Positions 44,208-53,900 of a DNA stretch of 64,000 nucleotides are shown in pieces. The stretch spans positions 3,006,001 through 3,070,000 of the forward strand of contig NZ_JAMCOS010000001.1 of assembly GCF_028069655.1 (NCBI RefSeq), written 5' to 3'. This stretch comes from Acidovorax sp. NCPPB 4044. Its GTDB lineage: Bacteria; Pseudomonadota; Gammaproteobacteria; Burkholderiales; Burkholderiaceae_C. Each line of letters opens with the position of its first letter. The first letter of the stretch is position 1. The translations under genes and the position numbers were made by a program. A model generated the notes under the pieces. It was not told the origin of the DNA and did not search any database. It saw only the letters and a list, made by a program, of their open reading frames with translations.

Positions 44208-46565
44208 TCACCGCTTGAGCCCCGCGCCGCGCACTTCGAAGCGGATGGTGTCGAGCACCTGCCCGGCACCGTCCACGAGTTCGACGCGGTGGCGCCCGGG
44301 CCACGGCAGCCAGGCCCACTGCACGCCGCGGCCCTGCACGCGGCCGTCGATGCGCCAGCGCAGGTCGGCGCGCTCGCCGGCCGCCGTGGCCGCGAACTGC
44401 AGGCGCTGGTGGGCTGGCGGGATGTCGGGGTCCAGCGCCACGATGGTGCCCGGCGCAGGCGCGAGGATGCGCGGCGCGGGGGCCTGCAGGCCCTCCCCGG
44501 CATCCGCCAGGTCATTCGGCCCAGGTTTGGAACGTTTTTGACCGAATGCCGCCGATTCCATTGAATTGTTTGCTATTGAATCTATAGCAAACAATGGCTG
44601 CTGCGTGCCTGCGACGAACCACTCCTGCCGGGCGCTCTCCAGCAGGCGCGTGCCCCCCGGCTCGGGGCCGAAGCGCACGGCCGCCTGCACCAGCCCCGGC
44701 GGCGGCGCGGGTGCGCGGCTGCGCACACCGGCGCGCCCGGCGCCGGCGCCGTGCAGCCAGCCCATCACCTCGGCCCAGATGGGCGCAGCGCCGCTGGTGC
44801 CGCTCACATCGTGCATGGGCGCGCCGCTGGCGTTGCCCACCCACACGCCCACGGTGTAGCGCTGCGACCAGCCCAGCGCCCAGTTGTCGCGCATGTCCTT
44901 GCTGGTGCCGGTCTTCACGGCGCTCCAGAAGCGCGTGGCGAGCACGCTGTCGGTGCCGAAGGTGCGGGCACGGGCGTTGCCGTCCGAGAGGATGTCGCCC
45001 ACGATGAAGGCCGCGCGCGCATCCAGCGCCGGGGCGGCGGCCGGCGTGCGCGCGGCACCGGCACCGGCAGGACGCAGTGCCACCGGGCCGGCGCGGCCGC
45101 CGTTGGCGAGCGCGCGGTAGGCGTTGGCGAGGTGCAGCAGCGGCACCTCCGCGCTGCCCAGGGCGAGGCTGAAGCCGTAGTAGTCGCCCGTCTCGCGCAG
45201 CGGCAGGCCCAGCGCGCGCAACTGGCGGAAGAACGCATCGGGCGTGACCATGGTCAGGGTGCGCACCGCCGGCACGTTGAGCGAGGCGGCCAGCGCCGTG
45301 CGCGCGGACACCCAGCCCTTGAACTGCCGGTCGTAGTTCTGCGGGATGTAGAGGCCCGAGGCGGTGGGGATGTGGGCGGGCGAGTCCTCGATCAGCGAGG
45401 CCGCGGTGAGGCGGCGCTGCGCGATCGCCTGCGCATAGAGGAACGGCTTGAGCGTGGAGCCCGGCTGGCGCGCGGCCAGCACGCCGTCCACCTCGCCCGC
45501 CTGGCTGAGCAGGCCCGAGGACCCCACCCAGGCCAGCACCTCGCCGGTGGCGTTGTCCAGCACCACCACGGCGCCGTCCTCGACGTTGCGGCCGGACAGC
45601 TCCCGCAGGTGCTGGTGCAGCGATTGCACGGCCACGCGCTGCAGCGGCGCGCTGACGCTGGAGCGCACCGTGGACGGCACGGGCCCCTCCTGCCGCGCGA
45701 GCAGGTAGCGCGCGAAATGCGGCGCCATGCCCTCGCTGGCGGCATAGTCGCGGCGCTGCAGGGCCGCGGTGACGAACAGCTCGAGCGCATCGCACTCGCC
45801 GGGCGCCGGGGCACCGCCGCCCGCGCGGGGGCCCGCGCCCATGGTCCGCAGCACCCCGCAGGCGCGCTGCGCAACCAGCGCCGGCCGGGCGTTGGGCGCA
45901 CGCACCAGGGCCGCGGCCACGGCCGCCTCGCGGTCGTCCAGGCCGTGGGGCGCCTTGCCGAACAGCGTGCGGGACAGCGCGTCGATGCCCACCAGTTCGC
46001 CGCGAAACGGTACGAGGTTGAGGTACGCCTCCAGGATCTGGTCCTTGCGCCAGCGCCGCTCCAGCACCTGGGCCGCCACGGTCTGGCCCACCTTCTGCAC
46101 CACCGTGCGGCCGCCGGGGCCCTGGCGCCAGTCGCCGTCGAGCAGGCCCGCGAGCTGCATGGTCAGCGTGGATGCGCCGCGCGTGCGCTGGTTCCAGAGG
46201 TTGCCCCAGGCCGCCGCCGACACGGCGCGCCAGTCCACGCCGCTGTGCTCGTAGAAGCGGCGGTCCTCGCTCAGGACCAGGGCCGTGCGCAGCGCGGGCG
46301 AGACGTCGTCCAGGCCCGTCCAGGCGCCGCGCCGCACGGTGGCATCGGTGCGCAGCCGCTGCAGCACCTCGCCCTCGCGCGAGAGCACCAGCGTGTCGGA
46401 CGGGCGGTGGTCGGCGCGCACCTCGGCATAGTCCGGCACGGCCCGCGCGGGCAGCGGCGCGGCGAAGGCCAGGCACAGCAGCAGCCACCCGCCGCCAGCG
46501 CGCACGGCAGGCCACCCCGCGGATGGAAGACGGGGTGCAAGGGCAGAAAGGAATCGGCAAGGCAT
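44208..46565 (-). CDS. pbpC: Penicillin-binding protein 1C
   Basis: A 785-aa bifunctional peptidoglycan synthase. The signal/anchor near 20-45 is followed by a GT51 transglycosylase (SEDRRFYEHSGVDWRAVSAA with the catalytic Glu) and a transpeptidase with SxxK in RQPGSTLKPFLYAQA and KTGTS in SAVKTGTSKDMRDNW. The C-terminal PBP1C domain (PGTIVALDPDIPPAHQRLQF) closes it. Residues about 655-682, between transpeptidase and C-terminal domain, are translated from a dispersed DNA repeat. The start MPCRFLSALAPRLPS is the first ATG giving a membrane leader; the frame is open further upstream. Confidence 0.92.
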   Translation of the reverse strand: MPCRFLSALAPRLPSAGWPAVRAGGGWLLLCLAFAAPLPARAVPDYAEVRADHRPSDTLVLSREGEVLQRLRTDATVRRGAWTGLDDVSPALRTALVLSEDRRFYEHSGVDWRAVSAAAWGNLWNQRTRGASTLTMQLAGLLDGDWRQGPGGRTVVQKVGQTVAAQVLERRWRKDQILEAYLNLVPFRGELVGIDALSRTLFGKAPHGLDDREAAVAAALVRAPNARPALVAQRACGVLRTMGAGPRAGGGAPAPGECDALELFVTAALQRRDYAASEGMAPHFARYLLARQEGPVPSTVRSSVSAPLQRVAVQSLHQHLRELSGRNVEDGAVVVLDNATGEVLAWVGSSGLLSQAGEVDGVLAARQPGSTLKPFLYAQAIAQRRLTAASLIEDSPAHIPTASGLYIPQNYDRQFKGWVSARTALAASLNVPAVRTLTMVTPDAFFRQLRALGLPLRETGDYYGFSLALGSAEVPLLHLANAYRALANGGRAGPVALRPAGAGAARTPAAAPALDARAAFIVGDILSDGNARARTFGTDSVLATRFWSAVKTGTSKDMRDNWALGWSQRYTVGVWVGNASGAPMHDVSGTSGAAPIWAEVMGWLHGAGAGRAGVRSRAPAPPPGLVQAAVRFGPEPGGTRLLESARQEWFVAGTQQPLFAIDSIANNSMESAAFGQKRSKPGPNDLADAGEGLQAPAPRILAPAPGTIVALDPDIPPAHQRLQFAATAAGERADLRWRIDGRVQGRGVQWAWLPWPGRHRVELVDGAGQVLDTIRFEVRGAGLKR
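44546..44592 (-). repeat. Dispersed repeat copy inside pbpC, in frame
   Basis: On the coding strand: TTTGCTATAGATTCAATAGC, then AAACAATTCAATGGAATCGG and CGGCAT. It is the same ATAGC-palindrome plus AATGGAATCGGCGGCAT block as at 6.9 kb. It encodes FAIDSIANNSMESAAF without a stop or frame change; the following GGTCAAAAACGTTCCAAACC loosely matches the rest of the full repeat. Confidence 0.75.
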
Positions 46566-46624
46566 GGGGGAGCGCAGGCTACCACCGTGCGCGCCGTCCG
46601 CGCCGTCTACGGGTGGAGACCGGG

Positions 46625-47017
46625 TCACGCCGCGCCGCCCCAGCGGCGCCACGCCCACAGGCCCAGGCCCGCGGCGGCCGCAAGCCACACGGCGACGAAC
46701 AGCACCGCCATCGCCAGGCTGCGCGGCCGCTGCGCCGCCTCCTGCGCGCGCTGGCGGGCCCGCGCCCGCACCGCAGGCGGCAACAGCCGCATCACCAGCG
46801 CCAGGCCCAGGGGCACGAGGATCACGTCGTCCAGGTAGCCCAGCACGGGGATGAAGTCCGGGATCAGGTCGATGGGGCTCAGCGCATAGGCCGCCACGCC
46901 GAGCGCCAGCAGCCGCACGGCCCAGGGCGTCCCGGCATCGCGCGCGGCGAAATAGACGGTCAGGGTCTCGGTCTTGAGCCGGCGGGCCCACTGGCGCAGG
47001 TTGGCGATGGCGGACAT
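46625..47017 (-). CDS. YkvA/DUF1232 family membrane protein
   Basis: A 130-aa protein with the DUF1232 signature [26 protein letters not shown] (about 44-69) and a second hydrophobic helix near 102-122 ([20 protein letters not shown]). Function unknown across the family. It lies 59 nt upstream of pbpC on the same strand. Confidence 0.85.
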   Translation of the reverse strand: MSAIANLRQWARRLKTETLTVYFAARDAGTPWAVRLLALGVAAYALSPIDLIPDFIPVLGYLDDVILVPLGLALVMRLLPPAVRARARQRAQEAAQRPRSLAMAVLFVAVWLAAAAGLGLWAWRRWGGAA

Positions 47018-47119
47018 GGGAAAGCCGCTGCAGGCAGGCCGCAGCGGCGCAAGGGCGGAAGGAAGCCCCGATTCTGGCGCAGCGCCGCCGGGCCGCCGCG
47101 CGGCATCAGCGCGCGGCGC

Positions 47120-48895
47120 TCAGAACGACTCCCAGTCGCCCTGCGCGCCCGGCACGGCCAGGGCCGCTGGCGGCATGAAGCCCGGCTGCGCGGGCGCGGC
47201 GGCAGGACGCCGTACCGCCGCTGCCGCCACCCGGGGCCGGAGCGCCTTCCCGGGCACCGCCGTGCGTGCCGGGGCCGCGGCAACCGCGGGCGCTGCGGCG
47301 GCGGCGGCCACCGGGACGGCAGCGGACGAAGCCACCGCCTGCGGCGCCTGCAGCCGGAACACGCCCACGGCCTGCACGAGGTCCTGCGCCTGGCCCTGCA
47401 GGCTGGATGCCGCGGCGGCGATCTCCTCGACCAGCGCGGCGTTCTGCTGCGTGGCCTGGTCCATCTGCACGACGGCCTCGCCCACCTGCGACACGCCCGC
47501 GCTCTGCTCGCTGCTCGCCGCGCTGATCTCGCCCATGATGTCGGTCACGCGGCGGATGCTGCCCACCACCTCGGCCATGGTGCTGCCGGCCTGGTCGGCC
47601 AGTTGCGCGCCGGTCTCCACGCGCTGCACGCTGGCCGTGATCAGGGCCGCGATCTCCTTGGCGGCCGAGGCGCTGCGCTGCGCGAGGCTGCGCACCTCGC
47701 TGGCCACCACCGCGAAGCCGCGGCCCTGCTCGCCCGCGCGGGCGGCCTCCACCGCGGCATTGAGCGCCAGGATGTTGGTCTGGAAGGCGATGCCGTCGAT
47801 CACGCCGATGATCTCCGCGATGCGCCGCGAGCTGTCGGTGATGCCCTTCATCGTGTCCACCACCTGCGCCACGACCACGCCGCCCTGCTCCGCCACGCTG
47901 CTGGCCGCCTGCGCGAGCTGGTTCGCCTGGCGGGCGCTGTCGGCGTTCTGCGTGACCGTGGAGCCCAGCTGCTCCATCGACGCGGCCGTCTCCTCCAGCG
48001 CGCTGGCCTGGCTCTCGGTGCGGGAGGACAGGTCGGAATTGCCCTGCGCGATCTGCGTGCTGGCCGAAGCCACCGATTCGCTGCCCTGGCGCACGCGGGA
48101 GACCACGCGCTGCAGGGAGTCGTTCATCTCGCGCAGGCTCTCCAGCAGCAGGCCCACCTCATCGCGGGACTGCACCTCGATGCGCTGGGTGAGGTCGCCG
48201 GCGGCGACCGCGCGGGCCACTTCCACCGCGCGGGCCACCGGGCGGGTGATGGAGCGCGTGACCCAGACACCCAGCAGCAGCGCCACCGCGAGCGCGAGCG
48301 CGGAGCCGCCCAGTTCCGCCACCAGGGTGGTGGCGCGCGCGGCGTCGGCATCGGCCATGCGCGCTGCGAGCAGCTCCTTCTCGGCCCGCGAGAAATCCGA
48401 CTGCAGGCTGCGGAACGCGTCCATCGCCGCCTTGTCGCGGGCCTGGCGGAACTCCGCCACGAAGGCCTCCAGCGGCAGGGTGCCGGCATCCACGTTGCGG
48501 CGCTGGGCCTGCAGCGCCTGCATCACGGCCACGAAATCCGCATGGCGCGCCTGCAGCCCGTCCAGCCGCGGCTGCTGGGCCGGGTTGTCCGACGTGAGCG
48601 AGCGCAGTTCCTTCCAAGCGGCGGCATAGGCCTCGCGGCCCTCGTTCCACGGCCCGAGGGAGGCCGGCTCGCCGGACAGCAGGTAGCCGCGCGCGCCGGT
48701 TTCCATGTTCACCATGCCCAGCAGCATCTGCTGGGCCACATCCAGCACCCGGTAGGTGTGGGTGTTCAGGGTCTCCGCGTCCTTGAGGCGGTTCTGGCTG
48801 CTGACCGCCACGCCGATGACGAGCAGGAAAATGCCGATCACGCCGCCGAAGGCGAGCGCGAGGCGGCGGGCCAGGGGCCATTGGGATGGGTTCAT
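47120..48895 (-). CDS. Methyl-accepting chemotaxis protein, CHASE3-like, with CheR tether
   Basis: A 591-aa chemoreceptor: TM1 at about 10-32, a helical extracellular sensor with the CHASE3-like [20 protein letters not shown] segment (about 57-76), TM2 near 195, HAMP ([20 protein letters not shown]), then the signalling hairpin with [21 protein letters not shown] long Ala/Pro-rich linker ends in DWESF at the very C-terminus, close to the NWETF pentapeptide that recruits CheR. The cytoplasmic half is strongly similar to the chemoreceptor at 39.8-41.7 kb. Confidence 0.92.
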   Translation of the reverse strand: MNPSQWPLARRLALAFGGVIGIFLLVIGVAVSSQNRLKDAETLNTHTYRVLDVAQQMLLGMVNMETGARGYLLSGEPASLGPWNEGREAYAAAWKELRSLTSDNPAQQPRLDGLQARHADFVAVMQALQAQRRNVDAGTLPLEAFVAEFRQARDKAAMDAFRSLQSDFSRAEKELLAARMADADAARATTLVAELGGSALALAVALLLGVWVTRSITRPVARAVEVARAVAAGDLTQRIEVQSRDEVGLLLESLREMNDSLQRVVSRVRQGSESVASASTQIAQGNSDLSSRTESQASALEETAASMEQLGSTVTQNADSARQANQLAQAASSVAEQGGVVVAQVVDTMKGITDSSRRIAEIIGVIDGIAFQTNILALNAAVEAARAGEQGRGFAVVASEVRSLAQRSASAAKEIAALITASVQRVETGAQLADQAGSTMAEVVGSIRRVTDIMGEISAASSEQSAGVSQVGEAVVQMDQATQQNAALVEEIAAAASSLQGQAQDLVQAVGVFRLQAPQAVASSAAVPVAAAAAAPAVAAAPARTAVPGKALRPRVAAAAVRRPAAAPAQPGFMPPAALAVPGAQGDWESF

Positions 48896-49105
48896 CGATT
48901 CACTCCGGTGCGTTGGTTTCGCCACCCGGCCGCACCGAAAGCCGGGCCGCACCCTTCGGGCGCGATTCGCAACATTCGGGCACCGGAGGCACTGGAGTGA
49001 TACTAGATTTACAAAAAGACGCGCTTTGTCAGCGGAGGGCGCACGCGGCTGTGGCGCAACCGGCCGCCGCGTCTCCGCTCGGCCGGCCACCGGGGGCGCC
49101 CGTCG

Positions 49106-49600
49106 TCAATTCTTGGTGGCGGGGTCCCAGTGCTCGGCGATGCGGCCGTTCTGCAGCCGGAACATGTCAAACCATGTGGAGGTGTAGGTTTTCGAGGCGT
49201 CCTGCGGGTCGGGCAACTGGCGCGCGAACACCAGCGTGACAATGTCGCCCTCGGCCAGGATGCGCACCAGGGGTGCCCTCACGCGGGGCTGGATGGGGGT
49301 GCGCGGGACCACCTGGGCGAGGAACGTCTTGAAGGGCTCGCGGCCGGTCGCCACCAAGGGGTTGTGCTGGATGTAGTCCTCGGCCATGTAGCGGTCGGCC
49401 AGTTCCACCTGCCCCGACTCGAAGACCTCGCGCCAGAAGTCGTATACGAAGCGCTTGTTGTGGGCGAGCACCGGGTTGTGCGACCACAGCAGCTTTTCGT
49501 GGTTCGGTTCCTCGGTCACGGGCACTTGCGCATGCGCGGCCAGGGGAAGGACGGCGGCGATGGACAGCACCACGCCGGACAGCAGTTTCTTGAGCGACAT
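49106..49600 (-). CDS. Exported SnoaL/NTF2-like protein
   Basis: A 164-aa protein with a Sec signal peptide (KKLLSGVVLSIAAVLPLAAHA) and a SnoaL-like fold: KRFVYDFWREVFESGQVELA DRYMAEDYIQHNP, then ILAEGDIVTLVFARQLPD and the closing WFDMFRLQNGRIAEHWDPA. Enzymes of this fold include cyclases and isomerases, but no catalytic set can be assigned, so only the fold is claimed. Confidence 0.85.
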   Translation of the reverse strand: MSLKKLLSGVVLSIAAVLPLAAHAQVPVTEEPNHEKLLWSHNPVLAHNKRFVYDFWREVFESGQVELADRYMAEDYIQHNPLVATGREPFKTFLAQVVPRTPIQPRVRAPLVRILAEGDIVTLVFARQLPDPQDASKTYTSTWFDMFRLQNGRIAEHWDPATKN

Positions 49601-49787
49601 CGGCAGACTCCCTGCAATGGATGGGCTGCCTTTATAAGCCGCGTTCCGCAGATCGGAACGATTCCCGCCTGAAACAAACGTGAAGACATGCAGGCCCCGG
49701 GCTGTCCGATCTCCGGTTTTGATCCGCCTCAACGTCCGCAGACGTGTTGCCGGGCACACTGGCCGCAGCCATTCCGGCATTCGCGCC

Positions 49788-50009
49788 ATGCAACGGAAAT
49801 TCCCCGACCACCCCGCCCACCCCGAACGCATCTGCTGGGGCTGCGACCGCTACTGCCCCGCGGGATCGATGGCCTGCGGCAACGGATCGGACCGCACCCA
49901 GCACCCGGTGGAACTGTTCGGCGACGATTGGCGCGATTGGGAAGACGGCCGCCCCGCGGCCCCTGCCGCCCCCGCGCCGGCCGCGGACCCTTGCGGCCCC
50001 TCCGCCTGA
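49788..50009 (+). CDS. DUF3079 family small Cys protein
   Basis: A 73-aa protein with the conserved pattern KFPDHPAHPERICWGCDRYC then CGNGSDRTQHPVELFGDDW, four Cys in CxxCxxxC-like spacing plus a downstream CG, suggesting a bound metal (inference). The last 20 residues are Ala/Pro-rich and unconserved-looking. Family of unknown function, common in beta- and gammaproteobacteria. Confidence 0.85.
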   Translation: MQRKFPDHPAHPERICWGCDRYCPAGSMACGNGSDRTQHPVELFGDDWRDWEDGRPAAPAAPAPAADPCGPSA

Positions 50010-50031
50010 TCCCGCCCCCGCGGACGCGCAC

Positions 50032-50475
50032 TCAGGCGTTCGGCCGGTCGCCCCGGATGCGGAAATAGCGGTGCGTGTCCTGCCGCTGCACCCAGCCCAG
50101 GCGCTCCCAGAAGGCCAGCCCTGCGGTATTGGTGCGGTAGATGTCGATGTTCGACTTGAAGATGCCTTCGCGCTCCAGGGCGTCCAGGCAGCGCTCCACC
50201 AGCGAAGTCGCGATGCCCTGGCGGCGGTACTCCGGCACAACGAGCAGGTGCTGCAGAGAGCCCCGCCGGCCGTCGTGGCCCGCCATGAGGCAACCCACGA
50301 TGCGGCCCTGCGCCTCGGCCACGAAGCTCAGGCCCGGATTGCGGGCCAGGTAGCGCGCCGTGGCCTCGCGCGAATCGGCCTCCCGCACCGAAACGCCGGG
50401 CGTGGCCTGCATGAGTTCCAGGACCGGCGCGTGGTCGTCGAGCGTCATGGGACGGAGGGAGGGCCTGTTGGGCAT
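50032..50475 (-). CDS. GNAT-family N-acetyltransferase
   Basis: A 147-aa acetyltransferase. The acetyl-CoA motif A is LLVVPEYRRQGIATSLVERC (R/QxxGxA), followed by NTAGLAFWERLGW, typical of motif B. Start MPNRPSLRPMTLDDHAP is an ATG; an upstream TTG would add 13 residues. Substrate unknown. Lies 48 nt after the zinc-ribbon gene on the same strand. Confidence 0.88.
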   Translation of the reverse strand: MPNRPSLRPMTLDDHAPVLELMQATPGVSVREADSREATARYLARNPGLSFVAEAQGRIVGCLMAGHDGRRGSLQHLLVVPEYRRQGIATSLVERCLDALEREGIFKSNIDIYRTNTAGLAFWERLGWVQRQDTHRYFRIRGDRPNA

Positions 50476-50523
50476 GGGTGCGGTCGCTCGCGAGGGATGG
50501 GAGGGAGTGGTCAAGCCGGTTGT

Positions 50524-50982
50524 TCAGTCCGTTGCGCCGGTGCCGGGCTGGCGCGCAGGCTCCAGCGCATAGCGGTTTTCCCGGGGCACGCCCCGCTCTC
50601 GGCGCCAGATCACCCACAGCAGCGCCACCACCATGCCGCCGAACGTAGCGGCCCTGGCTTGCGCTGCCGGAAGCTGGAATTGCGCCAGCAACAGGAGGAC
50701 ATACAGCCCTCCGAGCTCCCAAGGCGAAACCCGGGACCGCATGCGGTCCCGCAGCACGGCGCGGCAGTGCGGGCAGCGCAGCCGGACCCCCTGGGGCACG
50801 AACCAGCGCGCGTTCTCGGGCCAGGGGCTCTGCCCAGCCGCATCGAAACGCGCCGCGCAGCCCGGGCACAGGAAGACGCCGCGCGTGGGGTCCGGCACGG
50901 GTGGCGCCAGCAGACGGTCGCACTCGGGGCACACCGCCTGCGGGCCCGCCAGCCGATGCCCGCAACTGGCGCAGACGGTCAT
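50524..50982 (-). CDS. Zinc-ribbon membrane protein coupled to alpha-2-macroglobulin
   Basis: A 152-aa protein with two Cys4-type ribbons (CASCGH...CPECD and CPGC...CPHC) in the first 80 residues, then two predicted membrane helices (LGGLYVLLLLAQFQLPAA; ATFGGMVVALLWVIW). Its ATG overlaps the macroglobulin stop codon by ATGA, so the two are co-translated. No known function; the coupling suggests an accessory role for the macroglobulin (inference). Confidence 0.75.
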   Translation of the reverse strand: MTVCASCGHRLAGPQAVCPECDRLLAPPVPDPTRGVFLCPGCAARFDAAGQSPWPENARWFVPQGVRLRCPHCRAVLRDRMRSRVSPWELGGLYVLLLLAQFQLPAAQARAATFGGMVVALLWVIWRRERGVPRENRYALEPARQPGTGATD

Positions 50983-53900
50983 TTGGCCGCCTGCACCTTC
51001 ATGCGCGCATTCGGCGTCTCGCCGAACATCTCGGGCGCATACATGGCCTCCACGCGCGTGGGCGGCAGGGAAAACTCGCCCACGTTGTTCAGGCGCACGG
51101 TGTATTCGGCCGTCACCGAGCCCTTGGGCAGGTACTCGTAATAGCCGCGCCAGGCTTCGAAGCTGCGCTCCTCGAAGGCCAGCCAGCCGCTGCCGCCGCG
51201 CCGCTCGCCCTGGGTGGCAATCTCCGAATCGCGGCCCAGGCCGCCGCCCAGGATGGTGGCACCGCCCGGAACGGGGTCGGTCAGGGCCACCCAGGTCATG
51301 TCGGTGCTCGCGGTCACTTCCAGCTTCACGCGCAGCACGTCGCCGCGTGTGTACTGGCCGGCCACCGCCTGCTCGACCGGGGTGACGGTCTTCTTCACGG
51401 TGTAGCCCGCGGAGAACGGCGCCTTGAGCTGGATGGCGGCCACCGACTGCAGCGTGAGCCAGGGCTTGCCCGGCCCCTGGTGGGTTACGGACAGGCTTTC
51501 CTTGCCGCCCGCGGCGCTCCACGGCAGGAACATGCCGTTGTGGGTCAGGTTGCCGGGCGAAGCGGGGGCTCCGAACCAGGTCGTCTGGTGCGGAGCCCCC
51601 GCGGCATCGGTGGATGCCACGCGGCCGACCTTGCTCCAGTCCACGCTGGCGGTGCCCTGGCCCATGGCCGCGCGGGTGGTGCCGCTGACCGGCGTGGCCT
51701 CGAACCTGGCGCTGAACTTCTCCAGCGCCAGCCCGCCCCACAGGTTGGCGGTGGTGGTGTGCCACGCCCCGCCCTGCTGGCGCGCGATGAAGCCGTTGGC
51801 CAGCCGGCCCATGTCGTCCTTCCAGGCCGGATCGTCCATCACGGCGAGCATGAGGCGGGCCGTGTTCACGTCGCCGTTCTGCATGAGCCACCACCAGTAG
51901 TCGTCCTGCTCGGAGCTGAAGACCAGCTTGGTGCCCTGGTAGGACAGGCGCGCCTTCAGGATCTGCGTGGCCTCGGAGATGCGCTGCTCGCGCTGCGGCG
52001 CATCGGGCACGCGGCGCAGCACGTTCAGCCAGTCGATCACGCTGTGCGTGGGCCACTGGTTGGGCGCCACGGTGATGGACGAGAGCATGCGGCCCGTGGC
52101 CTTGCCGTAGCGCGAGAGCGCCTCGATGGCGGCGAGCTTGCGCATGTCCAGGTCCTTGCGCGGGCTCCAGAATTCACGCTGGATCCGCCCTTCCACGAAG
52201 GCGATCAGCCCCCGCTCCATGGGCGCGCGCACCTCCGGCGACAACGCGAAGGCCGGATCGAGGGACGAGGCCTCGTGCGTGGCCGCCAGCAGGTAGGCCG
52301 TGAGCGTATCGCTGCCGCGGTTGGCGCTGCCCGCCTGCGGCGGGAAGTAGCTGGCCAGCCCGTCGCCGTCCAGGTAGGTGGGCAATTGGCCCACCACGGT
52401 CTGCCAGAGCTTGCCGTCGCGCAGGCCCACGGCCTTGCTGGTCTTTTGCTCCAGGCAGGCGAACGGGTAGTTGGCGAACCAGTCGCGCACACCCGGCAGG
52501 CCCTCGGCGAGCTTGGGCTGCAGCGACATCTTCAGGCCGCCGCGCCCCGCGATGGCATCGGCCGGCGGCTTCACGTCGAGGTTGAAGCTGCCGTCCACCT
52601 GCACGAGCGTGGCCTGCTGCACGGTGAGCGGCACCGCGGGCACGAGCCGCTGCGTGGCCTTGAGCGCATCGCGCGCGCCGCCGGCACCGGCAGCGGTGTC
52701 GCGGGCCTCGATCTCCCAGAGGATGGCCTCGGCCCGCGTCTGCGCGAGCTGCGGCGGCGCGGTGACGGTCCAGGCCACTTCGCGCGATTCGCCGGCCGGG
52801 ATCTCCACGGTCTGCTTCTCCAGCGTGAGCAGGGTGGCGCGGGGCGATACCTCGACCTTCATCGCGGCCTTGGTGGTGTTGCGCAGCGTGAACTGCGCAC
52901 GGAACCGGTCGTCCTCGCGCACCAGCGGCGGCAGGCCGCTGATGATCTGCAGGTCCTGCGTGGCGCGGATGCTGGTGGAGCCGGTCCCGAACAGGCCCGT
53001 GCCCGCATCGGCGACGGCGACGATCTTGAAGGTGGTGAGCGCGTCGTTGAGCGGCACCGTCACCTGCGCCCGGCCGTTCGCATCCAGCCGCACGGCCGGC
53101 TGCCACAGCAGCAGCGTGTCGAGGAGTTCGCGCGTCTGCGCGCGTCCACCGCCACCGCCCGCGGGCACGGCCTTGCGGCCATAGTGGCGCCGGCCGATGA
53201 TTTCCATCTGGGCGGTGGAGGTCTCCACGCCCCAGGCGCGGCGCTGCAGCATCGCATCCAGCAGATTCCAGCTGGTGTTGGGCATCAGCTCCAGCAGCGC
53301 CTGGTCCACGGCGGCCAGGGCCACTTCGGCGTTGGCGGCGGGCTTGCCATCCGGCAGCGTGGCGGTGATGGTGACCTGCGCCTTGCCGCGCACGGGGTAG
53401 CTCTCCTTGTCGGCCGCGACCTTCACGTCGATGCGGTGGGCCTTGGCACCCACGTTGAGTTCGGCCAACCCCAGCCGGTAGGCGGGCTTGGAGAGGTCCA
53501 CCATGGCCGTCGGCGCGACGTATTCCTTGCCCTCGTACCAGAAGGCGCTCCACCATTCGCGCGGGGCGGTGAAGCCCCAGGTGAAGAAGCTGTACCACGG
53601 CACCTCGCGCAGGCGGCCGCGCACCGCCAGCACGCTCACGTAGACGTTCGGGCCCCAGCCTTCCTCGATCTTGAGCTGCACCGTGGGATCCTGCCCGTTC
53701 AATTGCACCACGCGCGTGTCGATGATGCCCTCGCGCTCCACGCTCACGAGCGCGGTGGCGTGGCGGAACGGCATGCGCACCTGCAGCTTGGCGGTCTCGC
53801 CGGGCTGGTAGCTCTTCTTCTCGGGCAGCAGGTCGATGCGGTCGTGGTCCTCGCCGCCGAACCACAGCTCGCCCTGGCGCGTGACCCAGACGGACGCCGC

